This document shows positions 35,589-46,151 of a DNA stretch of 64,000 bases, piece after piece. Made by a program: the position numbers and the translations under genes. Position 1 is the stretch's first letter, and every line of letters begins with the position of its first letter. The stretch is taken from positions 2,108,001-2,172,000 of the forward strand of contig NZ_OCSR01000001.1 in NCBI RefSeq assembly GCF_900230185.1. The letters run 5' to 3'. Under the pieces are notes generated by a model. The model ran no database searches and was not told where the DNA came from. It worked only from the letters and a program-made list of their open reading frames with translations. Origin of the DNA: Burkholderia sp. OK233 (GTDB lineage: Bacteria > Pseudomonadota > Gammaproteobacteria > Burkholderiales > Burkholderiaceae).

Positions 35589-36800
35589 TTACAGCTTGCC
35601 GTAGCTATGCAGGCCCGACAGGAACATGTTGACGCCGAGGAATGCGAAGGTCGTCACCAGCAGGCCAGTCAGCGCCCACCATGCCGCCATCGCGCCGCGC
35701 AGGCCCTTCATCAGGCGCATATGCAGCCAGGCCGCGTAGTTCAGCCACACGATCAGCGCCCACGTTTCCTTCGGGTCCCAGCTCCAGTAGCCACCCCATG
35801 CTTCCGCGGCCCACAGCGCGCCGAGAATCGTCGCGATCGTGAAGAACGCGAAGCCGACGGCGATCGACTTGTACATCAGGTCGTCGAGCACATCGAGCGG
35901 CGGCAGGCGGTCTGCCAGCACGCCGCGCTCTTTTGCCAGATACGCGACGCCGACCATTGCCGACAGCGCGAAGCTGCCATAGCCGATGAAGTTGGCCGGC
36001 ACGTGGATCTTCATCCACCAGCTCTGCAGCGCCGGCACGAGCGGCTGGATCTGCTGGGCGTCACGCGCGACCGAGTACCACATCAGGAAGCCGACCGCCG
36101 CGCCGATCACCAGCAGCACGAATGCGCCGAGCGCACGCGTGTTGTAGTGCTGCTCGTAGTACAGGTAGAACAACGCAGTGATCAGGCTGAACAGCACGAA
36201 CACTTCGTACAGGTTCGAGATTGGAATATGGCCGACGTCCGCGCCGATCAGGTACGACTCGTACCAGCGCACCATCAGACCGACGAAGCCCATCACCACC
36301 GCGGCCCACGTCATTTTCGAACCGATCGCGGCGCCGGTCGGTGAACGCGACAGCAGGCCGATCCAGTAGAAGACGGTGGCGAAGACGAAGAGCGCGCTCA
36401 TCCACAGAATCGCGGACTGGCTCGACAGGAAATATTTGAGGAAGAACGCGTTATCCGCGCGCGTCAGATCGCCGTGATAGATCTGGATCGCCAGCAGCGA
36501 CAGCGCGGCGATGCCCACCATCAGCGGACGCACCGGCTTCCAGCGCCAGCCGAGTACGACGAACACCGGCACCGCCAGGCACAGCACCAGTTTGTCGTAG
36601 TAATTCATGAACGGGTGGTAGCGCGACAGCGCAAACCCCGCGCCCGCGACCATCACGACGGCGAACAGCCAGTCGACGACACCGAGCCGTTTCAGGAACG
36701 GCCGCTCGTCGTACTGAGCAACGTTGAGTGCCTCGTTCGCGAACGACTTCTGCGGCCGCGAGGGTGAAGAGGAGGATGAGGAAACCTGAGTCAAGTCCAT
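35589..36800 (-). CDS. ccsB: Cytochrome c biogenesis protein CcsB (CcsA/ResC-type haem handler)
   Basis: A 403-residue membrane protein with about eight helices and the tryptophan-rich WWD haem-binding motif WGGYWSWDPKETWALIVWLNYAAW, plus conserved His (KIHVPANFIGYG, LHMRLMKG). With ResB it delivers haem across the inner membrane and attaches it to apocytochromes c (System II). It starts 4 bp after the resB stop. The nearby cytochrome c4 gene is a likely client. Confidence 0.95.
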   Translation of the reverse strand: MDLTQVSSSSSSPSRPQKSFANEALNVAQYDERPFLKRLGVVDWLFAVVMVAGAGFALSRYHPFMNYYDKLVLCLAVPVFVVLGWRWKPVRPLMVGIAALSLLAIQIYHGDLTRADNAFFLKYFLSSQSAILWMSALFVFATVFYWIGLLSRSPTGAAIGSKMTWAAVVMGFVGLMVRWYESYLIGADVGHIPISNLYEVFVLFSLITALFYLYYEQHYNTRALGAFVLLVIGAAVGFLMWYSVARDAQQIQPLVPALQSWWMKIHVPANFIGYGSFALSAMVGVAYLAKERGVLADRLPPLDVLDDLMYKSIAVGFAFFTIATILGALWAAEAWGGYWSWDPKETWALIVWLNYAAWLHMRLMKGLRGAMAAWWALTGLLVTTFAFLGVNMFLSGLHSYGKL

Positions 36801-36804
36801 GATC

Positions 36805-39027
36805 TTACCGGGTCGAATCTTGTGAGCGTGCGGACGGCGCGCCGGCTTGGCCGGGTTTGTCGGAGGCGCCGGCGGCGTCGGATGCTTCAGTGAGTTTGGC
36901 GCCCAACGCGGCGCCGACAGCGTCGCGCGTTTGAACGAACTCCTTTTCGAAATCGAGCGTTTTGCGCGCGCTCGACATCGCCATCACGACATTCGTGCCG
37001 TGATCGGTATCTTTGAGCCAGAACCAGAGGCGCCGTTCGCGGACGTAGAACATCGAAAAGATGCCCAACACGAGGAGCAGGCTGCCAAGATACACGACTT
37101 TTTTGCCCGGCGCGCGCGTCAACTGAAATACCGAAGCTTGCACCTGCTTGAATGAGTCAAGCTGCAAATAGACCGGCGATCCATACAAAAAGCTGTCGGA
37201 TATCGCATTAATCGAGCTCTGAACGAAGCGGCTGGCATCCGCATTGGGCTGCGCATCCGGCTCGCCCAGCTGCTCACGCGACAGTTGCCACAGGTCCCAC
37301 GTCGCGCCTTCCAGCATGCGCAGCAGCAGGCCCGCCGCTTTTTCCTGCTCGCCCTTCGGCACCGAATGGTCGATGAACCCGGCGACCGCCTGGAAGCCGC
37401 CAACGGTCTGGCCGTTCGGCATCTTGATACCGTTGTCCGCACCGGCAAACAGGGTCAGGACACGCAACGCGCTTTCTTCCAGGTGCTGTTGCAGTTCAGT
37501 ATTCGAACCCGGCACCGAGCGCAGCGCGAAACGGTGAGCGGCCGCCGCGCGCATGGCCGGATTTTCAAGCGTGGCGCGCAGGTTCATCCATTCCTTGACG
37601 GTCCCACCGGTGTCGGCGGGAATCCGCAGGTAGCGGAAGGGGTCGTCCGGATTCAGGCGCATGCCGGCGAGGAACATCTTTTCGCCCGCTACGTCCACCG
37701 GCAGCATGTAGTTGTTGTACTCGCGCGCCTGGCCGTCTTTGTCGCGTACCTTGTACTGCACAGACGGACCGACGTTATGCAGATCGAGCGGCTTGGAGCT
37801 CTTCGCGCCCGAGCCGAGACGCTCGTCGAACGCTTCTTTCAGCGTGCGATGCGCGGCGACGCCCCGGGCGTCGGTCTGGCCGCTGCCATTGGAGACGTTT
37901 TCGACGTTGATCGCGCGGAAATCGGTGAATTCGACGGTCTGGCCGTCAGCCAGCGGCGTGGCGGTGCTCAACGGCGCATTGCCGCCGATCGTGCCGCCGA
38001 ACGGCGCGGTTTTCGCGCTCGCGCCGGACATCGGGTACGCGGTCATCTGCATCTGCGAGCCGCCATCCTGGAAGCTCGACTGATAGATCGACACGCCGTC
38101 GTAGGTGAACGGCTTGTTCACTTCGACGCGCGCCGGCACGCGTGCGCCCGTCTTATGGTCGACCACGACGATGTCGCTCGCGAACAGCTTCGGCATGCCC
38201 GTCGAATAGTAATCGACGATGAACTTGTTCAGCTCGATCGAAAACGGCAGGTCCTGGATCAGCGAGCCGTCCGGCTGGTTAAGGATCGCCGTCGACACAT
38301 GCTGCCCTTCCGGCACCCACGCATAGCCGCGGAAAGTCGGGTTCGATTGCGACAGACGATGTTCCGGCGGAATGTCGTTGATCACCGTGTTGGCGCGGAT
38401 CGGCGACTTGTCGAACAGCCACATTTGCAGCTTGATCGGCAGATTGCTGTCGAGCAGGCCGCCCAGGCAGATCACCACAATCGCAATGTGCGCGGAGATG
38501 TAGCCGAACTTGGTCAGCGCGCCGCGCTTGGCGGCGATCAGCGTTGCACCGTCCGACTCGCGTGTGACGAACTTGTAGCCGAGCTTGGCCGAGAGTCTGG
38601 CGAGTACCGCCGAGGTCTGTGCGCGCGTGCCGTGCACCGCGAACTCGCCCTTATGATGGAACGCGCGCAGGCTGCCTTCGCGGACCTTGTCCTTCCAGCT
38701 CTTGGCGTCCGCGACCATCTTCGGCGCATTGCGGATCACGCACAGCGACACCGACACCATCAGGAAGCCGAGAATCAGCATGAACCACCACGAGCTGTAC
38801 ACCGTGTACAGGCTCAGCGAGCGGAAGATGTCCGCCCAGAACGGGCCGAACTGATTGACGTAGTTGGGATACGGATCGTCCTGCGTGAGGACGGTTCCGA
38901 TAATACTGGCGATCGACAGGATCACGAGCAACGAGATCGCGAAGCGCATCGAACTCAATACCTCGATGAGGCTGCGCGTGATGCGATTGCCTGACTTCGA
39001 CTGCAAACCCGACGTGGTGAAGCTCAT
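36805..39027 (-). CDS. resB: Cytochrome c biogenesis protein ResB (Ccs1)
   Basis: A 740-residue System II partner of CcsB. Membrane helices lie near the N-terminus (SMRFAISLLVILSIASIIGTVL and SSWWFMLILGFLMVSVSLCVI), a third at GYISAHIAIVVICLGGLLD, then a long periplasmic domain, and a final helix (KKVVYLGSLLLVLGIFSMFYV) before a cytoplasmic tail. The ATG at 39027 is used. It is upstream of and coupled to ccsB. Confidence 0.95.
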   Translation of the reverse strand: MSFTTSGLQSKSGNRITRSLIEVLSSMRFAISLLVILSIASIIGTVLTQDDPYPNYVNQFGPFWADIFRSLSLYTVYSSWWFMLILGFLMVSVSLCVIRNAPKMVADAKSWKDKVREGSLRAFHHKGEFAVHGTRAQTSAVLARLSAKLGYKFVTRESDGATLIAAKRGALTKFGYISAHIAIVVICLGGLLDSNLPIKLQMWLFDKSPIRANTVINDIPPEHRLSQSNPTFRGYAWVPEGQHVSTAILNQPDGSLIQDLPFSIELNKFIVDYYSTGMPKLFASDIVVVDHKTGARVPARVEVNKPFTYDGVSIYQSSFQDGGSQMQMTAYPMSGASAKTAPFGGTIGGNAPLSTATPLADGQTVEFTDFRAINVENVSNGSGQTDARGVAAHRTLKEAFDERLGSGAKSSKPLDLHNVGPSVQYKVRDKDGQAREYNNYMLPVDVAGEKMFLAGMRLNPDDPFRYLRIPADTGGTVKEWMNLRATLENPAMRAAAAHRFALRSVPGSNTELQQHLEESALRVLTLFAGADNGIKMPNGQTVGGFQAVAGFIDHSVPKGEQEKAAGLLLRMLEGATWDLWQLSREQLGEPDAQPNADASRFVQSSINAISDSFLYGSPVYLQLDSFKQVQASVFQLTRAPGKKVVYLGSLLLVLGIFSMFYVRERRLWFWLKDTDHGTNVVMAMSSARKTLDFEKEFVQTRDAVGAALGAKLTEASDAAGASDKPGQAGAPSARSQDSTR

Positions 39028-39047
39028 TCATACTCCGACTGAACAGC

Positions 39048-39094
39048 AAAAAAGGGTGAAGGGCTGTCGTAGCCACGACGCCCTCACCCTTTTC
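39048..39094 (-). terminator. Terminator after the cytochrome c4 gene
   Basis: AAAAGGGTGAAGGGC and GCCCTCACCCTTTT form a long stem (one bulge) enclosing a second short stem GTCGT/ACGAC. The minus strand ends in six T. It lies between cytochrome c4 and resB. Confidence 0.75.
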
Positions 39095-39141
39095 TTGTTT
39101 TGTACCGGCCTCGCCGGGCCGGTTGCTTGCGTGCGGACTTC

Positions 39142-39795
39142 TTAGTGCAAGCCCGCGATGTAATCGGCTACAGCCTTGATCTCGCTGTCCGACAGACGCG
39201 ATGCAACGGCGTGCATCGCCTCATTGTTGTTACGTGCGCCCGGGCCCTGCGTGAACGCGGTCAACTGCGCCACCGTGTATTCGGTCCACTGCCCCGACAG
39301 ACGCGGATACTGCGACGGAATCCCTTGACCGGTTGGCCCGTGGCAGCTTGCGCACGCCGGCACTCCCTTGTCCGCAATACCGCCGCGGTAAATCTTCTGA
39401 CCGAGCGGGACGGTGTCCTTGTTATGCGCGTAGCCTGGCTTCGGGGTCTGCGTTGCGAAATAGGCAGCAACGTTGGCCACGTCCTGATCGGACAGCGCCG
39501 CAGCCATGCCCGCCATGATCGCATTGTTACGCGTGGGCTGCTTGGCGCCCGCCTGCGTCTTGAAATCGATCAGCTGCTTGACGAGATACTCGGGATGCTG
39601 ACCTGCCAGTTTCGGATACGCACCGCCAGCACTGTTGCCGTCTGCACCGTGACATGACGCGCAAACCTGCACTGCGATTGCCTGCCCCCGATTGACGTCC
39701 GGCTTTGCCGGATCTGCTGCTCGTGCCTGAATTGCCAAACCTGAAAGACCTGCCGCTACTTGAAGCACCATCAGAGTCTTGCACAGTCGATTCAT
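39142..39795 (-). CDS. Cytochrome c4-type dihaem protein
   Basis: A 217-residue periplasmic protein with a signal peptide ending in QARAA and two haem-attachment sites CASCHG, one per half, giving the tandem-domain structure of cytochrome c4. Met axial ligands are likely in the NAIMAGMAAAL and NEAMHAVASRL segments. It transfers electrons to terminal oxidases. The ATG at 39795 (MNRLCKTLMV) gives a proper signal peptide; the frame stays open upstream to 39882. It neighbours the System II genes that would mature it. Confidence 0.93.
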   Translation of the reverse strand: MNRLCKTLMVLQVAAGLSGLAIQARAADPAKPDVNRGQAIAVQVCASCHGADGNSAGGAYPKLAGQHPEYLVKQLIDFKTQAGAKQPTRNNAIMAGMAAALSDQDVANVAAYFATQTPKPGYAHNKDTVPLGQKIYRGGIADKGVPACASCHGPTGQGIPSQYPRLSGQWTEYTVAQLTAFTQGPGARNNNEAMHAVASRLSDSEIKAVADYIAGLH

Positions 39796-39901
39796 TCGCA
39801 CACCCTGTCTCGTCTTGTGGGATTTTAGAGGTTTTGCAAGATACGACAGCGACTGAGTGACCGCAAAGAGCCGCCAAGGCACGCGGGCTGGCCCCCTCAG
39901 G

Positions 39902-39929
39902 TTTTCAGTAAACCATCGTATTGTACAAT
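39902..39929 (+). promoter_or_regulatory. Probable engB promoter
   Basis: TTTTCA, 16-base spacer, TACAAT, about 80 bp upstream of the engB ATG, in the gap divergent from cytochrome c4. The -10 is 5 of 6. Confidence 0.4.
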
Positions 39930-40011
39930 AACTCGCTAATCGCTAAGACGCCAGTCGGGCTTGACCCGTCCCCACTCCGGGTTCCCCGGCGTCTCGAATC
40001 CTGGCCTGATC

Positions 40012-40665
40012 ATGTCCTTCCTGCTCCACCAATCCCGCTTTTTCACGACCGTCAATCACTTGCGTGATCTGCCGGCCACCGCGCAACCCGAGATCTGCTT
40101 TGCGGGACGCTCGAATGCGGGCAAGTCCACGGCCATCAATATTCTGTGCAATCAGAAGCGTCTGGCGTTCGCCAGTAAGACGCCCGGCCGCACCCAGCAC
40201 ATCAATTATTTCTCGGTGGGCAAGGAGGACGAGCCGACTGCGCATCTGGTCGACCTGCCGGGCTACGGTTATGCCGAAGTGCCGGGCGCGGCCAAGGCCC
40301 ACTGGGAAGCGCTGCTCTCCACCTACCTGCAGTCGCGCTCGCAACTGCGCGGCATGATCCTGATGATGGACTCGCGCCGCCCGTTGACGGATCTGGACCG
40401 GCGGATGATCGAGTGGTTCGCGCCGACCGGCAAGCCGATCCACACGCTGCTGACGAAGTGCGACAAATTGACGCGCCAGGAAAGCGTCAACGCGTTGCGC
40501 GCGACGCAGAAAGGTTTGGCCGAATATCGCGCCGCTGGCTACCAGGGCGAACTGACCGCACAGCTGTTCTCGGCGCTCAAGCGCGTCGGTATCGACGAAG
40601 CGCACGAACTGGTCGAAAGCTGGCTGATCCCCGAGGCGAAGGGCGAAGCGGATGCGCAGCAGTAA
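40012..40665 (+). CDS. engB: Ribosome biogenesis GTPase YihA/EngB (YsxC)
   Basis: A 217-residue TRAFAC GTPase essential for large-subunit assembly. G1 is [10 protein letters not shown]3 is DLPGYG, G4 is TKCDK. The ATG at 40012 ([17 protein letters not shown]) gives the family N-terminus; the frame is open further upstream. It is divergent from cytochrome c4. Confidence 0.95.
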   Translation: MSFLLHQSRFFTTVNHLRDLPATAQPEICFAGRSNAGKSTAINILCNQKRLAFASKTPGRTQHINYFSVGKEDEPTAHLVDLPGYGYAEVPGAAKAHWEALLSTYLQSRSQLRGMILMMDSRRPLTDLDRRMIEWFAPTGKPIHTLLTKCDKLTRQESVNALRATQKGLAEYRAAGYQGELTAQLFSALKRVGIDEAHELVESWLIPEAKGEADAQQ

Positions 40666-40714
40666 TTGCGCGGTGTGTACGAACCCAGGCAAAAAACGCC
40701 ATTCCGGCCGCCCA

Positions 40715-40743
40715 TAAAAAAACCCGCCGCTTTAACGGCGGGT
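40715..40743. other. Hairpin after engB
   Basis: ACCCGCCG (40722-40729) and CGGCGGGT (40736-40743) form an 8-bp stem preceded by a run of seven A on the plus strand but not followed by T. As an intrinsic terminator it would act on minus-strand transcripts; it is weak for engB. The gap engB-hemB is 251 bp. Confidence 0.5.
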
Positions 40744-40832
40744 CAAACAGCCTAATCGAAAAAACGACAGGCACCCGCTCAGGGAGGAGAAGCGGGGAGG
40801 TCAGCGCAGCGCGCCTTGCTCGATCGGTATGA

Positions 40833-41915
<1,083 letters not shown>

Positions 41916-41963
41916 TTTGACGTGTCGCTTTGCCGGCGACGCTCGTCTTCTGAAAGCCCCCCC

Positions 41964-42003
41964 AAAAAACGGAGGCCGAATTTAAGTCGTGCCTCCGTTT
42001 TTT
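41964..42003. terminator. Bidirectional terminator between hemB and dsbD
   Basis: AAAAAACGGAGGC pairs with GCCTCCGTTTTTT around a 15-base loop, with A/T runs on both sides between convergent genes. Confidence 0.85.
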
Positions 42004-42082
42004 ATGCGTGTTCTGCCGTGCGCTTTTTTGCGGGCGCGTCGGCGCGGGTTTCTTTGCGCTCAGACAAGCGGGCTGCTCTGCG

Positions 42083-43960
42083 TTAAGCCCCAGGGGCGCT
42101 CGCGTGATCGAGAGTGCGCAAAAATTTGTCCGCGGACTCGTAGCCGACGACGCGCAGCACTTCCTTGCCGCCCTTGTCGAAAAAGATGATGCCCGGCGGC
42201 CCGAACAGGCTGAAGCGCTTGAGCAGCATCTGATCGTCGGCGTTATTCGCGGTAACCTCGGCGCGCAGCAGGTTCATCTGCTTCAACTTCGCCTGAACGC
42301 GCGGATCGCTGAACGTGAACTTCTCCATCTCTTTACAGCTCACGCACCAGTCTGCGTAAAAATCGAGCATAGCGGGCTGCGCAGCCGTTCTGAGGGCCTC
42401 GTCGAGCTCGGTCGAGGAACGAACCGAGGCGAACGTCAGATCGCTCTGTGACGCTGTATCAGGCTTGCTGGAGGCGTTTGCCACGCCAGACTCGCCACTG
42501 CCGCGCGCGGCCAGGACCGCTAGCGGACGCAGCGGATCGGACGAACCCGCGGCGAGGCCGACCAGCAGCACCGCCGCCCAGATCGCCAGCGCTGCGCCAA
42601 TACCACGGCCAAGCCTACGCCACACCGAAACTCCCGCGGCCGGGGCCGAGAAAAGACCGAGCCCGGCGGCGGCGATCAGCAACCACAATGCGCTCAACAG
42701 CATGGTCGCTGTCGCACCGAGCACCGGCCAGACGATCCACAGGGCCGCCGCAAGCAGCACCACGCCGAAAAACACCTTGACGCCGTCCATCCATGCGCCG
42801 GCGCGCGGCAACAAAGTACCTGCGCCAAGTCCGATGATTAGCAGAGGCACGCCGAGCCCGAGTCCCATCGAGAACAGCGCCGCGCCGCCGAGCAACGCGT
42901 CGCCCGTATGCGCGATGAATGCCAGCACGGCAAAAAGCGGTGCGGTCATGCAGGCCCCGACTACCAGTGCGGACAAAGCGCCCATTACAGCAACAGCGGC
43001 AAACTTGCCGCCGGAACGTCCAGTCGACGCGCGCGACACGCCGTCCTGCCAGCGCTGCGGCAACGCGATGTCGAAGCCCGCAATCAGCGTTAATGCGAAA
43101 ACTGTCAGCAATACGCCGAACGTACCGAGCACCCACGGGTTCTGCAGCCACGCGCCAAGGCTCTGCCCGACGAGCGCTGCCGCGATGCCAAGCGCCGTGT
43201 ACACGAGCGCCATGCCGATCACATATGCCAGCGACAACGCAAAGCCGCGGGCGCGCGTCACCCGCGCGCCTTCGCCAATGATGATTGCCGACAGGATCGG
43301 GATCATCGGATATGAGCACGGCAGCAGGCTGAGCACGGCGCCGGCGACGAAATAGAGCCCGATGATCGCGAAGAAGCCGCCGCCTTGCAGCAGCGATTGC
43401 GCATAGTCGGCGCTGGTGGCGCGCTCATACCACGGCGCGCCGGCTGCTGCGGATTGTTGCGTGGCGGCGGTAGCCGCCGCGGCGCTACCGGCCGGCTGCA
43501 AAGCCTCGCCGCTCACGTGGTACACGCGCTCCATCGGCGGATAGCAGATGCCGGCGTCGGCACAGCCCTGAGACGTGACCGCCAGGTCGAACGGCCCTTG
43601 GGCCTGTTTCACCGGGATGCGGATCGTCAGCTCATTGCGATACGTCTCGACGTTTTTGTTGAAGGTCTGATCGAACTTGACATGACCGACCGGCAATTGG
43701 GGCTCGCCAATCGTCGTCGTGCCGTTGCGGGTCGCGAACGCGAAACGCTCACGGTACATGTAGTAACCGTCCGCGATCTTGTACGTGACGTCGACTTCGC
43801 CCGGTTTCTCGGTTGCGCTGAATTTGAAGGCGACGGCGGGATCGAGGAAGTCGTCCGCAGCGTGGGCTGGCGTGCCGAGCTGCGTGAAGATCAGGCAGCC
43901 CAGCAGGAAGAAGACCGTATGCAACGCGTGGCGCGCACGTCGATTGAGACCGTTAAACAT
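42083..43960 (-). CDS. dsbD: Thiol:disulfide interchange protein DsbD
   Basis: A 625-residue three-domain protein. A signal peptide (about residues 1-29) precedes the immunoglobulin-like alpha domain with its Cys pair in QGCADAGICYPP. The eight-helix beta domain follows (PCSYPMIPILSAI and GACMTAPL carry the membrane Cys). The C-terminal thioredoxin-like gamma domain has DFYADWCVSCKEME. It carries electrons from cytoplasmic thioredoxin to periplasmic DsbC/CcmG-type partners. The ATG at 43960 overlaps the cutA stop by 8 bp. Confidence 0.95.
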   Translation of the reverse strand: MFNGLNRRARHALHTVFFLLGCLIFTQLGTPAHAADDFLDPAVAFKFSATEKPGEVDVTYKIADGYYMYRERFAFATRNGTTTIGEPQLPVGHVKFDQTFNKNVETYRNELTIRIPVKQAQGPFDLAVTSQGCADAGICYPPMERVYHVSGEALQPAGSAAAATAATQQSAAAGAPWYERATSADYAQSLLQGGGFFAIIGLYFVAGAVLSLLPCSYPMIPILSAIIIGEGARVTRARGFALSLAYVIGMALVYTALGIAAALVGQSLGAWLQNPWVLGTFGVLLTVFALTLIAGFDIALPQRWQDGVSRASTGRSGGKFAAVAVMGALSALVVGACMTAPLFAVLAFIAHTGDALLGGAALFSMGLGLGVPLLIIGLGAGTLLPRAGAWMDGVKVFFGVVLLAAALWIVWPVLGATATMLLSALWLLIAAAGLGLFSAPAAGVSVWRRLGRGIGAALAIWAAVLLVGLAAGSSDPLRPLAVLAARGSGESGVANASSKPDTASQSDLTFASVRSSTELDEALRTAAQPAMLDFYADWCVSCKEMEKFTFSDPRVQAKLKQMNLLRAEVTANNADDQMLLKRFSLFGPPGIIFFDKGGKEVLRVVGYESADKFLRTLDHASAPGA

Positions 43961-44291
43961 GGAGAGGACGTTGGGTTTCAGCAGTGATCCACTGGCCGTA
44001 CGCGGCCGATGCCGTGGCTTGCCACGAGAGGATTTCCGGCGTGTCGTAGGGATGGTGTGCCTGAATGTACTGCTCGAGTTCGAGCGCGCGTGCCGCGCTG
44101 GTCTTGAACAGCAATTGGATCTCTTGCGCCGTTTCGACCGCGCCCTGCCAGTGATAGCTGGACTGCACAGTGCCCAATTGCGTGACACAGGCGCATAGCC
44201 GCGCGGCCAATGCATCCGCGGCGAGCTTCTGAGCAACGGCCGCATCCGGTACCGTGGTCAGAATCAAGGTCACATTCAAGCTCACGCTCAC
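43953..44291 (-). CDS. cutA: Divalent-cation tolerance protein CutA
   Basis: A 112-residue trimeric ferredoxin-like protein with NVTLILTTVPDAAVAQKLA, ACVTQLGTVQSSYHWQG and the family mark HHPYDTPEILSW. A GTG start at 44291 is chosen because GGAG lies five bases upstream and the length fits the family; the frame runs open to 44381. It is linked to copper tolerance and, by proximity to dsbD, to the classic cutA locus (E. coli cutA1 is next to dsbD). Confidence 0.92.
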   Translation of the reverse strand: MSVSLNVTLILTTVPDAAVAQKLAADALAARLCACVTQLGTVQSSYHWQGAVETAQEIQLLFKTSAARALELEQYIQAHHPYDTPEILSWQATASAAYGQWITAETQRPLHV

Positions 44292-44426
44292 GAAGGCTCC
44301 AGGCAGGCACAATTGAAGTGCCAATATCGTATCACCTAGCCTTGCGGTGCCGCAGACGCCCACGCAGCTAGCATGCGGCATTTGGCCGCCGCAATCGACG
44401 TGCCGCAGTGAAATTCGCCGCTATAA

Positions 44427-44458
44427 ACAAAAAAGCCAGGCTTGGCGCCTGGCTTTTT
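44427..44458 (-). terminator. Terminator of the alpha operon (after rplQ)
   Basis: AAAAAGCCAGGC and GCCTGGCTTTTT pair around a 5-base loop; on the minus strand the stem is followed by TTTTTTG. It lies 18 bp after the rplQ stop. Confidence 0.87.
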
Positions 44459-44475
44459 CTTCGATGCTAAAAAGC

Positions 44476-44868
44476 TTACTCAGCTTCTTGCACTTCAACT
44501 TCTTCGACTTCCGGACGGTCCAGCAATTCGACCAGTGCCATCGGTGCGTTGTCGCCGACGCGGAAGCCGAACTTCAGAACGCGCAGGTAGCCACCCGGAC
44601 GGGTAGCGTAACGCGGGCCGAGAACTTCGAACAGCTTCGTGACCGAGTCACGATCGCGCAGACGGTTGAACGCCAGACGACGATTTGCCAGCGACGGCTT
44701 CTTGCCGAGCGTGATCAGCGGCTCGACGACTTTACGGAGTTCTTTCGCCTTCGGCAGCGTCGTCTTGATGACTTCGTGCTCGATCAACGAGTTGGACATG
44801 TTACGGAGCATTGCCAGACGGTGGCTGCTCGTGCGGTTCAGTTTCCGCAAACCATGACGGTGACGCAT
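44476..44868 (-). CDS. rplQ: 50S ribosomal protein L17
   Basis: A 130-residue protein starting [17 protein letters not shown], the family hallmark. It is the last gene of the alpha operon but is separated from rpoA by 181 bp, longer than in many relatives, and that gap contains a 14-bp-stem hairpin. L17 sits near the exit tunnel. The acidic tail [10 protein letters not shown] is longer than the E. coli end. Confidence 0.97.
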   Translation of the reverse strand: MRHRHGLRKLNRTSSHRLAMLRNMSNSLIEHEVIKTTLPKAKELRKVVEPLITLGKKPSLANRRLAFNRLRDRDSVTKLFEVLGPRYATRPGGYLRVLKFGFRVGDNAPMALVELLDRPEVEEVEVQEAE

Positions 44869-44973
44869 GTTAATTCCTTTGATTCAAAGTTTTGGTCCAG
44901 CTCTTCTATCGCGCTCGGTCTACCCTCGGTTTCCCAACGGTGACGAGTGCACGGGCCGGTAGTGGAAAAAGAC

Positions 44974-45006
44974 AAGACGCGGATTTTAAAGGAAAATCCG
45001 CGTCTT
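44974..45006 (-). other. Perfect 14-bp inverted repeat between rpoA and rplQ
   Basis: AAGACGCGGATTTT (44974-44987) and AAAATCCGCGTCTT (44993-45006) with a 5-base loop. In minus-strand RNA it is followed by GTCTTTTTCC, a near-terminator tail. It could partially terminate or process the rpoA-rplQ transcript. It resembles the hairpin at 53822-53854. Confidence 0.75.
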
Positions 45007-45049
45007 TGCCAGTGCAGCAGCGGGTCGTATCCCGGGATTACTTCTCGAC

Positions 45050-46027
45050 TTACTTGTCCAAACCTGCCGGCGGCCAGTTTTCGAGTTTCATGCCGAGCGT
45101 CAAACCACGCGACGCCAGTACTTCCTTGATTTCGTTCAACGACTTGCGACCCAGATTCGGGGTCTTGAGCAACTCGTTTTCCGTGCGCTGGATCAGGTCG
45201 CCGATGTAGTAAATGTTCTCGGCCTTCAGGCAGTTCGCGGAACGAACCGTCAGTTCGAGATCATCAACCGGACGCAGCAGGATCGGATCGATCTGCGGCG
45301 CACGCGACGGCGCTTCCGCCGTTGCTTCGGTGCCTTCCAGTGCAGCGAACACCGACAGTTGATCAACCAGAATACGCGCCGATTGACGGATCGCTTCTTC
45401 CGGCGAGATCACACCGTTGGTCTCGATGTTCATCACGAGCTTGTCGAGGTCGGTACGCTGTTCGACGCGCGCGCTTTCAACGGCGTAGCTCACGCGGCGA
45501 ACCGGCGAGAAAGACGCGTCCAGCACGATACGGCCGATAATCTTGGCCGACTCTTCGCCGTAACGACGCACGTTGCCCGGCACATAACCACGGCCCTTTT
45601 CGACCTTGATCTGCACGTCGAGCTTGCCACCCTTCGACAGATGCGCAATCACGTGATCCGGGTTGATCACTTCGCAATCGTGCGCGAGTTCGATGTCGCC
45701 AGCGGTGACAACGCCTTCGCCTTCCTTGCGCAGCGTAACCGTCACTTCGTCACGGTTATGCAGCTTGAACACTACGCCCTTCAGGTTCAACAACAGGTTG
45801 ACCACATCCTCTTGCACACCGTCGAGCGTCGAATACTCATGTACGACGCCTGCGATCGTCACTTCGGTCGGCGCGTAGCCGATCATTGACGACAGCAGCA
45901 CGCGCCGAAGCGCGTTACCCAAGGTGTGGCCGTAACCGCGTTCAAACGGTTCCATGACCACTTTCGCGTGGCTCTCACCAAGCGATTCAACTGCGATGAT
46001 CTTGGGCTTCAACAAACTGGTTTGCAT
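45050..46027 (-). CDS. rpoA: RNA polymerase alpha subunit
   Basis: A 325-residue alpha subunit: an N-terminal assembly domain beginning [14 protein letters not shown] and containing [18 protein letters not shown], and a C-terminal domain with [44 protein letters not shown] that contacts UP elements and activators. It dimerises to nucleate polymerase assembly. Its upstream gap from rpsD (124 bp) carries a terminator-like hairpin. Confidence 0.98.
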
Positions 46028-46091
46028 AGGTTTTCCTTTTCAATACCCTCGGCTCGTTACACCGATAAGGCTGACCGGTAACAACCTGAAA

Positions 46092-46142
46092 ATAAACAGC
46101 CGAGACGCCCCCTTGCGCAACGCAATTGGGGTGCCCCGGCCG
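46092..46142 (-). other. Terminator-like hairpin between rpsD and rpoA
   Basis: In minus-strand RNA GCCGGGGCACCCC can pair with GGGGCGUCUCGGC (12 of 13 pairs, two G-U) around an AU-rich loop, and UGUUUAUUUUC follows. It would give partial termination before rpoA. Confidence 0.5.
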
Positions 46143-46151
46143 TTAATCCGA

